Assembly: GCF_028583425.1 (NCBI RefSeq)
Contig: NC_072790.1
Span: forward strand, 208,546,897 to 208,610,896
Direction of reading: 5' to 3'
Length of the DNA: 64,000 nucleotides
Source of the DNA: Eublepharis macularius
Taxonomy: Eukaryota; Chordata; Lepidosauria; Squamata; Eublepharidae
Shown piece after piece: positions 33,263-42,949 of the stretch. Position 1 is the stretch's first letter. Each line of letters begins with the position of its first letter. The notes beneath the pieces were generated by a model, which did not search any database, was not told the DNA's origin, and saw nothing but the letters and a program-made list of their open reading frames with translations. A program made the translations under genes and the position numbers.

Positions 33263-33617
33263 TACCCCACACTTTCTACAAGAAGCTCAAGGAAGCACAT
33301 AGGATTCATCATAGGAGTGCTGAGAACCTTGTGGCAAGCATGTTCAACAGGAGAGAACGCTGAGTGGATCTGTGGCCGTGCAGTGGCTCTGTTGATCTAA
33401 CATCACCACCTCTTGGCTTGCAAAGCAAGCCTCTTGGCTTGTGCATAGCTGCACAATGGGTGTGCTTCCTGTTTCTCTGAGCAGTGATGATAGGTCTGTG
33501 GGGGAGGCAGAATTCTGATCAGTGGATAGTGTGCATTAAGTGCTGCCAGTTGCACTGCACTGCTCATGTTATTGCAAAGAGCTGGCCCTTTGCAGGCAAC
33601 AGAATACACATCATGGG

Positions 33618-34261
33618 CAGGGTTACCATCCCCCCGCCCGAGGCAGGGGATCCCCTGGTCCCACCCTTTTCCCCCACGTCCACTCACCTGGGCAGTGGGA
33701 GGGTGTGCTCCCTGGGGCGCCCCCTCCCCAGGTGGCATGGTGCACCCCGAATGGGGGCCCGTGCTCCCGTGCCATGAGAGCAGGTGGTGGCGGCAGCGAC
33801 AGAGAGCAGGTGGCGGTGGCAAGAGCAGGCTGCTCTCACCACCACGGTCGCCACAGGCTGGTGTCTCACTGCCGCTGCTGCGGCTGCCGCAACCTGGTCT
33901 CACTGTGACCGCCGCCGCCGCCCTTGTGCAGCCCGCGCCAACAGCGACAAAGGGCGCAGTGGCGGTGAGAGAGTGAGCTGCGGTGTCCTCAGACCGCTCT
34001 CTTGCCGCGGCTGCCACTGTCCCTGTGCAGACTGCACCAGCAGGGACAAGGGACATGGCAGTAGTGGCGGTGGCAGCAAGAGAGTGAGCTGCCTGCTCTG
34101 CCCCTTCCTGGCGTATGTGACATCGACACGCAGGGCGCCCTTTGACCCTGCGTGATGACGTCACTCCTGGAAGTGCCCTCACAGACCCTCACAGGCAGCC
34201 ACAGGGTAAGAGCCAGTGGCCCAGTCTCCCACCAGGAGACTTGAAGGACCTGGCAAACCTA
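33618..34261. mobile_element. CpG-rich hAT-type MITE with perfect 8-bp target duplication
   Basis: Ends CAGGGTTACC and GGCAAACCTA are inverted repeats of the TAGGGTTGCC group. Exact ATCATGGG copies flank it (33610-33617 and 34262-34269). The interior is rich in GCCGCCGCC-type triplets and CpG, producing a 259-codon open frame on minus with no recognisable domain; I treat that frame as an artefact of base composition. Confidence 0.88.
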
Positions 34262-34439
34262 ATCATGGGGCCAGCTACCAGCTTGAAACCAGCAGGCAGG
34301 GCGGGATCTTAGCCAGGGGGTGTTTCAACTTTGTCCTCCCAATAGGTTAATTGCTGAAAGTGGGTGACTGGTCCAACATCACCCAGTGAACTCCAAGGTA
34401 GAGTGGGGATCCATTTGGTCCGCCTTTTACATTTCCATC

Positions 34440-34860
34440 TCATTTGTGTCATTTGACTCTCCTTAATTATCAGAGGGCTTTTCTTTTGTCTAGGTTAAAT
34501 GCTTTTGCCTCCACTGTTTTGCTGAATAGATTACGAGGAGATGTTTACTTGGACAGATTGTTTCTTTGTGGATCTGGTACGACTGAAACTTTAGCTCATA
34601 TCTTCTTTGAGTCTGTGTTGCTGGCGCCTTTGAGAGATCTCTTTGATCACCACAACAGCTCTTAATAGCCTAAACGTATGTGCCGTTGGTCATGGTTGTC
34701 TGTGATGTTATTGGTACCTATTTTGTTTTTGTATGTAATACCTTGGAAAGCTGCTTCATCATGTTTTTATGGTTACTCTGCAAGATGTTTTTAAATTATT
34801 GGTTTTTAGCTGCCTCAGACATAAGAGATACAAGAGACTAATATTTTAATAAATACACAC
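34440..34860 (+). pseudogene. LINE C-terminal Cys/His domain remnant
   Basis: The frame at 34444-34665 reads YQRAFLLSRLNAFASTVL, LFLCGSGTTETLAHIFFESVLL and PLRDLFDHH. It parallels the better preserved copy at 51527-51973 (RAFMLARFNIFPS, LCRCYCWEPDSIQHILLHCLL). The final Cys of the motif is lost (FESV for HCxL). A 3' tail with AATAAATAC follows. The LINE clade (Vingi/I-like or R4-like) is not settled. Confidence 0.6.
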
Positions 34861-35730
34861 ACAAATAAGTGACATTTGTGAAAACTCTTTATCAATTAAA
34901 ACACTGTTAAAATTTTAGAGATGGAATGGTACAAGGAAGTTGGTGAGGTCAATTAAGTGTTGACTGTCTGCCCTATTTGCTCTGTGTACTAGAGCCATGT
35001 GGCAAATAAGACTGGTCTTAATGGACATTCTATCGAAAGTGATTTGCAAAGCATTATAGAAACTGACTCTGCACCTTTTGAAATCGTCACTCAAACAAGA
35101 CAAGTTAGTTTGCTGTCTTTTGGTATGTTTGTTTTTCATACATTCAAGTAGTTTCACCCTCTCCCTTTAATTTCCAGGAGGCATAGCAGAAGCAAAGACT
35201 TTAAATAATCCCTGGTTAAACTGGCTTATTAAATGCAAAATATTAAAATGGTATCTCAATGAGACCATGGCAACCTGCTGGATGAAAGAAGGCCCTTCCA
35301 CTCTTAAAATAAGACAGTTGCAGAAGAGCCGAGAGATCCCTAATGAAGAAACCATACTGAAATATGTATATGCATGACTTCATGTATAATTTAGCCTGTT
35401 CTGATCAAGAAAAACATCCCGAGCATAAATATAGAGCACCACGAAGATTCAGAGGCTGAAAACCTCCTTCCCATAATAAAAGGATAATAATTCCCTCATC
35501 TATTTTTTATAGCTGTGTAACATTAACAGATAGAAAACTGGCTTGCTGGAAACAGGGTTGTATATAAATTGGAAAATTCCTTCAGCTTCGTAGACCCATT
35601 AAGAAATATTGCCATCCAGAGTGGTGAAATGCATTCGATGTAAAAAGGCAAAGTCCATGTCTTTGGTGGAGATGGGAAACTCCTAACTGTTTATGATGGC
35701 AGAGGAAGCTGCTTCAGGTCCCTGGGGCCA
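34861..35730. other. Repeat-free DNA, candidate conserved non-coding
   Basis: No repeat signature or exon. The segment 34880-35400 looks unusually well-composed for neutral DNA here; see findings. Confidence 0.4.
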
Positions 35731-35732
35731 GT

Positions 35733-35868
35733 GTTGTGTCGCAGTAGTAAAGTAATTGGCTTACAAATAGAAGGTCTTGAGTTTGTTCATCGGCATCTCC
35801 AGTTCAAAGGTAGTAGGGAATGAGAAAGACCTCCTCTTTAGGCACTAGAGCAACTGCCAGTCATAGAG
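35733..35868 (+). repeat. tRNA-derived SINE fragment (TGGTAGAGCA family)
   Basis: CAGTAGTAAAGTAATTGGCTTACAAATAGAAGGTCTTGAGTTTG, GGCATCTCCAGTTCAAAGGTAGTAGGGAATG, GAAAGACCTCC and GCAACTGCCAGTCATAGAGG match the order of the SINE at 32547. Confidence 0.65.
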
Positions 35869-35887
35869 GACATACTGGCATTCAACA

Positions 35888-35966
35888 AATAACAACAACA
35901 TTTGATTTATATGCCGCCCTTCAGGACAACTTAACACCCACTCAGAGTGGATTACGAAGTATATTA
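35888..35966 (-). repeat. SINE 3'-end fragment
   Basis: AACAACAACATTTGATTTATATGCCGCCCTTCAGGACAACTTAACACCCACTCAGAGTGG is the reverse of the tail of the SINE at 14203-14443. Confidence 0.78.
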
Positions 35967-35967
35967 A

Positions 35968-36039
<72 letters not shown>

Positions 36040-36040
36040 C
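35967..36040. repeat. Compound (ATC)n(AAC)n microsatellite
   Basis: About 12 ATC units followed by about 12 AAC units. Translation gives poly-Ser/Thr or poly-Val/Asp runs that are not genes. Confidence 0.97.
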
Positions 36041-36243
36041 TGCACTTATATACCACTCTTCTAGACAGATTAGTGCCCCACCCAAAGCGGTGAACAAGTT
36101 AGTGTTATTATTATCCTCACAATGTAGCTGGGGAGCTGGGGCTGAGAGGAGTGGCTTACCGAAGGCCACCTACTGAGCTCATGGCAGTAGTGGGATTCAA
36201 ACCAGTAGAGTACTGATTCGCAGCCCAACCTCTTAATCACTGT
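36041..36243 (-). mobile_element. SINE, reverse copy
   Basis: CACTTATATACCACTCTTCTAGACAGATTAGTGCCCCACCCAAAGCGGTGAACAAG (tail), CTCACAATGTAGCTGGGGAG, CTTACCGAAGGCCACCTACTGAGCTC, GGGATTCAAACCAG (B-box reverse) and CCTCTTAATCACTGTGTT (A-box reverse). Confidence 0.78.
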
Positions 36244-37528
36244 GTTATTATCCTCCCATGTTTAGTGAGTTTTGGACCTCATTAGAGGGATTCTGGGGGG
36301 AAATGTGAACACAGCCTTTCAGATTGGTTGATGGCTCCAGCAAGGCTATCAGCCAAAATAATTGTTCTCTCTGAAGAAGAGAAGGAAATTAATAAGCCTA
36401 TGTTTAACTACATTTGCAGGCAAAAAGGGGAAAAAAAGGAAAATAGTGTGAATCCATTGCTGTGGACTCAAATACTTCCTTCAAGTTACTTCTCCTCCAG
36501 AAACAGGATTGAGGGGGTGGGGGGGATTTTGTGCTGGCATTGGATTGGGAAGCTGAGAAAATGGTGCATCACAGGTGGACGTTCTTGTGCATGCTGAATT
36601 GCTGCACTGGATTTGAGCCAACAAGTCTCTCCACTGGCCCAGTAAATGGAGTGAGGGGCAGTCCCAAAGTATTGAAATTACTCCTGGTCCCAGGGTTGCA
36701 TTTTCACTCACCAGTGTTACTGCTTTTGAAATATAATTTCAAATGTAAGAACATAGCGCTCTGTTTCAAAATTGTTCACAAAACCTCACTCCAAATATGA
36801 GAGACAATTTCTCCTATTGTCCCTGTCTTTTAAAAAGCTAGTCTGCATGTACACAATAAAGTAGTTAAATTTTACAGTGTCACAGGATTCTTGAAGCCAA
36901 ATCCAGAGCTCCATGAATACACCAAATTCTGAGAAGCTCCTGAATTTTGCAACAGTCCAGCTTTCATTCAAAAGTTCACGTTTCTGTTATGATTTCTTCA
37001 TATGAAGAAGAAAACTGTGGCCAAGTCTATGATAGAAATATTACCATTCAAATTGATGTCTGTATTTCAGGCTTATATCCTTTTATACTCACAGTCTTTG
37101 CCCATCCAGTAAAATAAATGGGAAACTCTTTGTAAGACAGGGACTCCGGTGTGTGCACCAGAGACTCTGCATTGCAAGAAGGCATAGATATAAAACAGGT
37201 GTTAATGAGATGGCAAGGCAGAGTGCAGAGAAGCAAGTTGATTTTTTTGCATCTGACTTTGCTCGGACAGATATCCCTTTTCAGAGAGGGCATGTTAAAA
37301 ACTGAGTCAAACAGAGGTGATAGGAGAGGAAGTTTAATGGCTAATTGACAAATTAAAAATTAACAAGTCACACCATGTCTGAATGACATACACCCAAGAG
37401 CTTTTCAAGAACTCAGATGTGAAATTGCTGATCTCCTAACAAAAATATGCAGTTTGTCACTAAAATCAGCCTACTTGCTAGAAGATTGGAAAGTAATTTT
37501 TTTTTTAAAAAAAGAGAGAGCTAAGAGG
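36244..37528. other. Anonymous non-coding DNA
   Basis: No repeat or exon recognised. Confidence 0.45.
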
Positions 37529-37682
37529 GGCCCTGTTGCTCAATAGGAGAGCACGTACTTTGTATACTGAAGGTCTCAAGTTCAGTTCCTGGCATTTCCA
37601 GGTAAGGAGCCTTTCTTAGGAAGTCCATTCTCTGCTTTTCAGTCTGGAGGGTTGCTGCCAGTCAGAAAATACTGAGAACTAG
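37529..37682 (+). mobile_element. tRNA-derived SINE (TGGTAGAGCA family), diverged
   Basis: GGCCCTGTTGCTCAATAGGAGAGCACGTACTTTGTATACTGAAGG, AAGTTCAGTTCCTGGCATTTCCAGG and TTGCTGCCAGTCAGAAAATACTGAGAAC. Confidence 0.75.
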
Positions 37683-38960
37683 AGGTGTGCATAAAAAACG
37701 AGCCAAAATTACACACAAAAATCACTGGTTCATCTTATTAAAGCAGCTTGCAGAACACTGAACCAAATCTAGGAAACTAAATTCAAACTAATCTCTCATG
37801 CTAAAAAGTGTGTGTGTTTTGTTTCGGTTCATGCCTTCCAGCTGCAGGACAGCACTGGGCTTACTTGTTTTCCTGAACAGCACCAATCACATCCCAAGGA
37901 GAGAGACTTTACGTTACTAATTAACTCTGGTCCTTTTCATACTGGGACTTTAAAGCATTTCAGTATCTGTTCTGCTTCCCATGTTTGCAGGAGTTTCACA
38001 CTTGCAAGGTGGTCATGGGACACAGTACCAATGTTTGTCCATGATATCCCTGATTTCCCCCCCTGTGGACATACCGTGATGTTATTTTGAAGCCACTGCT
38101 GAGTCGCGTCTGGCCTAATTAATATTAGTGCAAACTCTATACTACCTTTCTGCTACTCTTCTCCCTCTTCTACTTTTCCACAGGAGCTGATTGGTCTGTG
38201 CAGAATTAACCACTCCCACCAAACTCAACTTTCTGAATTCATTTTCTGCCATTTTTATCAGTAAAGCGAGGTAAGGGTCATAAGGCTGCTTCTCCTTTGG
38301 CTTCCTTCCTTCTGGGTATGCAAGCACACTCTCCCCCCCCCGCCGCTGCCCAATCTAGGAATGGTTCCTAACATTGCTGCTTATTCCCTACTGACTTTAA
38401 AAGCCAGGAAAGCTTTTCCCTTCCTCCCTTGTGTCATGCACACACTCTCTTTTCCAAAGGCACGAATGGGTTGTAACATTGTAACCTTACTGCACATTCC
38501 TCCTGGTTTTAAAAGCCAGGAAAGGATTAAATGGCTGCTTTTCCCTCCCTCTCAGGCATATTTCAGGCTTTGCCAAAGAGAAAAAAACCCAAGCATTTTG
38601 CACAGCCCTTTGGAAACAAAGCAGCAGGGAAGCTGCTGGGAAGGGATGAAGCAGCAGCATTTTAATCCTTTCCTGGCTTGGCTTTAAAAAAAATGAGTAG
38701 GGAACAAGCACAAAAAGTACATGTTTTCTCCCAGTGCTCTGCCACCAATTGCCTCTCCAGTGGGAACGGGACAGCCCAATTAGCAAATACAGGGGGAGAT
38801 GGGTTCCAACATTGCAATGTTACTACACTTGCTCAAAGTTTTTTTTTAAAACAATGACATGAATTGCAAAGCCCTGAAAGCCCAAAACTGCACTGAGGCT
38901 TCAGGACTGATGTCCTGAAAAACAAGACGCCAAATCGAAACTGCCTTGGACAGTGTGGAA
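37683..38960. repeat. Possible hAT-like element with internal direct repeats
   Basis: Starts TAGAGGTGTGCATAAAAAACGAGCC, like known hAT ends, but no matching right end is seen. Inside, a unit is repeated: ATGGTTCCTAACATTGCTGC...TTTAAAAGCCAGGAAAGC (from 38360) and TGGGTTGTAACATTGTAAC...TTTTAAAAGCCAGGAAAGG (from 38467), and a third, reverse-oriented piece near 38660-38695. Confidence 0.4.
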
Positions 38961-39065
38961 CATGGGGGTGCCATGCTGAAGCCATTGTGATTGGTGAATG
39001 TTCATAAATGGTGATTTAAAACGTACATGTAAAAAGGGCCTCTATTTGCTGGAAGGGGTAATGAG

Positions 39066-39705
39066 TAGAGATGGGCACGATCCAAAAAATTTTAACGATC
39101 CAGCCGATTGTGGATCGGCGCCGATGACGATCCCGAATTAACGATCCGCGCCAATCATCTCCCGTCCCCGAGCCGTGGATCGTGGATCGTGGAGGCAAAA
39201 GCGGAGGGGCGCCCCGCTGTTCCCAATGGTACAGGAACGGTGGGTGATGCCGGCGGCATCTGTGTTTGTGTTTGGCCGTCTGTGTTTGGCCGTCAGAGCT
39301 GCCTCTCAGGGTTTGCAGGGATGAGATTGGAGTGCCCATGGCTACAGAACACCCCCTTCCCCCTCCCTCCCCTGGGTGTCTTCTCCCAACTGGTGACTGC
39401 TTTGCTGCTCCATGGTTGGAAGGAAGCCCTGCTGATCAAGGAAAGCTGGGCTTCCATTCGGGTTTCCAGGGCGACAGAAGGAGGGCAAACAGAGCTCAGG
39501 CATTCCCCTGGCTCCATTTCCAGGGGAATGGATTGCTGGCGCCTGAGTGTGTGGATCCCCGACCCGAGCCCGATCACCCCGATCCAGGCATCTCCCGATC
39601 GCCGGATCGTTGGCCTTGGACGATCACGATCTGCTGGGTCATGATCGCGCAATTGCCATTATCGTGGGTTTTTTTCGATCGTAATGCAGATCGTGCCCAT
39701 CTCTA
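39066..39705. mobile_element. hAT-type non-autonomous element with perfect 8-bp target duplication
   Basis: Ends TAGAGATGGGCACGATC and GATCGTGCCCATCTCTA are a perfect 17-bp inverted repeat. Exact GTAATGAG flanks it at 39058-39065 and 39706-39713. The subterminal parts are packed with GATCC/CGATC motifs (about 39090-39190 and 39545-39690), possible transposase-binding clusters. No transposase frame is present (640 bp). Confidence 0.95.
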
Positions 39706-39844
39706 GTAATGAGACCAATGTGCATGACGAGAGTGCATCTCCCCACCCTCACCCTATAGTTACCCAGGAAATGGGTCTCCCTCCCTGTCAATCCAGTCCC
39801 CGCAAGGGGAGACACCTCCTGTCAGCTTTGGAAATGTTTGGAAG

Positions 39845-40165
39845 GAATAGGCTGCATTGAAATTCAAGCGAGCACTATTGACCAACATGGATCTTACATC
39901 TGAGAAGATCTGCTAGTGTTCATCTTAATTTGTTTTGCATTGCTACTGATCAGGCACTGATCTGTCTCCCTTCACCCCCATCAGGGCACTTGGAATTGCT
40001 GAGAGGAAAAGTGCTGTGGGGCTGGGTGGGGCCTGTTCAATCAATCAAATGATAAAAACCTTGGAAGACTTAAATCATACACTGGAATTCTAAAGAGACT
40101 TCCCTGGAAGTAAGCACTATTGAATAACATGGGATTTACATCTGAGTAGACCTGTTTGGGATTGT
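39845..40165. repeat. Two copies of the short palindromic dispersed repeat
   Basis: GCATTGAAATTCAAGCGAGCACTATTGACCAACATGGATCTTACATCTGAGAAG (39853-39906) and CCCTGGAAGTAAGCACTATTGAATAACATGGGATTTACATCTGAGTAGACCTG (40103-40153). The two are direct relatives of each other and of 13517-13665. Confidence 0.55.
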
Positions 40166-40965
40166 TTCCATAGTCTTTTTCTGAGTAAATTGGCAAATGT
40201 GTAACTCCATTTCAAAAACAATCCTGCCTGCCCCACAGCAAAGGGAAAACTTTGATCTGTTGGGCGCAGGGTGCGAGATTCAACTATTCTGCTTGCTTGC
40301 TTGCCTGTCTGCCTGCCTGCATTTGGGTGATGGAGAAGATTGCAGCAAGATGGCCCCATTTTGCAGTGGAATGCTGAGCATCAAAAGGAGGGATTTGGAT
40401 TTGCCCCTCATTGTGGAAGAAGAGGACAAGGAAACATGAACCCAACAGACAACAGCAAAATGCAAAGATATTAAGTTACTGGCACTATAGAAAAAGAAAA
40501 AACGCGAACATGAAGCAGGCTTGTTTTTTACACCTGTTGGAGCAATCTCCTACTTGGGAATGGCCCCTTGCTCCATCTGCTAACATTCACCTTCTACAGG
40601 TCCGTTGTTGTTGTTGTTATATGTGTATGCTATTGTGCTTGAGGAAAAACTCATTGGATCACTTGTTTAGACTAGGAGGGGAACTAATCGTTGGTACTGG
40701 TTTTGGTAAGTGTGAAAACAGCTGCCCCAGAGCTTTGCTTCCATCCCTCCCTTAAAAGAACAGAGTGTGTTTGCTCATGTGCACGTGAAGTGGACCAAAA
40801 AAAGGGGAGGGGGGACAGATCAGTTCCAAGTCAGGACTGGTGGAACGGAAACAAACTAGTAATGGAATGGGAATATTCCGGAACTCCCAGAACTGAAAAT
40901 TAAATGGAAATATTCTTGATGCACACTCCTATTGAGAACTTGATGGACCAATGGTATAGATCTGC
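40166..40965. other. Anonymous non-coding DNA
   Basis: A short (CTTG)n/(CCTG)n run lies at 40290-40320. No gene or repeat boundary recognised. Confidence 0.45.
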
Positions 40966-40973
40966 TTCATGTG

Positions 40974-41765
40974 TAGAGGTAGGCACGGACCGGAACATGG
41001 ATCAAAATTTTGCATGGACCCAGCCGGTTCAGTGTTCGCAAACTGGCACGTTGTGGGAGACCCATTTTCCATGGACCCATGGATTTTTTCCCATGGTTCA
41101 TTAAAGCCTCCCGGCACCACTCTGGGAGCGCTTTAACATTTAACCCCCCCCCTTGGTGCAGCTGACTGGCGGGCCAGCCAGTCAGCTGAAGCAGGGGGGT
41201 TAGAGCACTCCCTGTGCTGCTGGCAAGTGGCAGCAGGAACACTTTAACATTTAAATCCCCCTTGCTCCAGCAGTCTGGCAGCCCGCCAGACAGCTGGAGC
41301 GGGGGGGGGGGGGTTTAGAGCACTCCCAGTGCTGCTCCCGGTGCCGTGGGCCAGCTGGAGTTTAAAGGGCCATGTCAGGGCTTCTGCTGATCCTTCAGCT
41401 GCTGTGCAAGCAGCAGGGAAAGGACCCTTTAAATACCAGCTGGCCCATGGAGAGGGGACCCCCCCCCATGTGCCAGGTTATGTTTAAAGGCCCAGCTCCC
41501 TGCTGCACAAGCTGGTGACAAGATGACTGGAGCCGCTGGCAAGATGACTGGAGCAAGGGAGGGGATTAGAGCGTTCCTGGTGCAGCTGGCAAGCAGTGCC
41601 GGGAGCTCTTTTAACATTTAAATCCTCAACTTGCTCCAGCTGTCTGGTGGCAAGGGGGGGTGGTTAAAGCACTCCCAGTTCCAGCCAGGACCAACTAACT
41701 GGTCAGTTCACCACAGACCATAGACCCATAGCCTGTGGGTTTTTCCTGGTCCGTGCCCTCCTCTA
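40974..41765. mobile_element. hAT-type non-autonomous element with 8-bp target duplication
   Basis: Ends TAGAGGTAGGCACGGACC and GGTCCGTGCCCTCCTCTA are inverted repeats. Flanks TTCATGTG (40966-40973) and TTCATATG (41766-41773) match at 7 of 8 bases. The interior has several diverged copies of GAGCACTCCC...GTGCTGC and CTTTAACATTTAA(A/C)CCCC, so it is built from internal repeats. No transposase. Confidence 0.88.
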
Positions 41766-42059
41766 TTCATATGTTCAAATGACAGGCCAATTATCCGAAT
41801 GTCTCTTCTGGACAAATTGGTGTAAAGCATTATTTAAGATATAATGATTAAGCACAGAGAAAAGCATACTTTTGTGAAGCATGGCTTCTACCCCATTCGC
41901 TTTTTTGAAATTCTTTAAAATTGTAGATAAGAATTAATGTCTTTCCCAAAAGATTTTGCTGAAGTCCATTACCAAAGACTACTCAGTAAAATTTTCAGCC
42001 ATGGGAAAATAATGCAGATCCTTCTGGTAACTGGTTAAAGAACAGGAGGCAGAGGGTAC

Positions 42060-42500
42060 AACTACCATGTTTGAAAGTAAGCAAAGGAATCCCCTACAGA
42101 TCTGTATTCAGATCCGTGCTATTTATTTAATTTGTTTGTTTGTTAGTAATCTGAAGGGAGAGTTGAGTTTGCAGATGACACCATGTTATCCAGAACCTGA
42201 ATACTCAAGTTGTCTTGGAAGAACTCCCCCAGGATCTCTTCAGTTGGTTGGATTGGCTGAATGGCAAATGACATTCTGAGTAAGTGTAAAGTGAACCACA
42301 ATGGGGTTAAAAAAAATTATGAGCTTCACAAGTACACTTTATGGCATTGACTGATCATGCAAGGGTTGTAGTGGATATTTGACTCAGTTTGTGACAGCAG
42401 TAACAAAGATCAATTCCGTGCAAGGGAGGATTGAGAAAGTGATTGGCAATAAAACTGGATTGAAAAGTACTCGCAACAGCCCCATTCCAGGGTATGGGTG
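42060..42500 (+). pseudogene. Decayed CR1-like reverse transcriptase fragment
   Basis: Across frameshifts and stops the plus strand yields SVFRSVLF, RVEFADDTML (the FADD catalytic box), MANDILSKCKVNHNG and YELHKYTLYGID, in the order of CR1-group reverse transcriptases. The copy is old and not functional; its boundaries are approximate. Confidence 0.5.
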
Positions 42501-42949
42501 TGTATATAAATGAGTAAAAGTGCCCTAAAGCAGTAAAATCAATGACTTTGCATGTGTAAACCCCCATTCCTTTATGGAAATAAGCAGTTGGTTCTTTTCA
42601 TGGTATGAAAAAAAACATCTCTTGACTTGTCTGCAGATTAAACTGGCCTTAAATGGTCAGCTAGAGGGGTAAGTTTAGAAGTCAGGATTCCTGGGTATAA
42701 TGGATTGTCACTGCAGCTGAATATGTGCAAGAAAATGAAACTGGAGTGGTCTCTGGATTTCTTCCCTTGCATGTCTGTTTCAGAGAATCACAGAGTTGGA
42801 AGGGGCCATACAGACCTTCTAGTCCACCCCCCTGCCCAATGCAGGATGAGCCTAAAGCATCCCTGACAAATATTCACCCAGCCTCTTATTGAAAACTGCC
42901 AGTGAAGGGGAGCTCACCATCTCCCTAGGCAGCTGATTTCACCTTTGAA

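Noticed and set aside
33484..33616. Possible promoter upstream of a GC-rich region
   Set aside because: The GC-rich region is a transposon insertion and no transcript or gene follows it.
33403..34182. 259-codon open frame on the minus strand
   Set aside because: It lies almost wholly inside a CpG-rich hAT MITE with exact 8-bp flanks, its residues are low-complexity Ala/Gly/Arg/His-rich, and no domain is recognisable.
35820..36176. Open frame with long Ser/Thr runs
   Set aside because: It is the translation of an (ATC)n(AAC)n microsatellite flanked by SINE pieces.
39108..39706. Overlapping frames of 119-178 codons on both strands
   Set aside because: All are inside the 640-bp hAT element with a perfect terminal repeat; no transposase motif is present.
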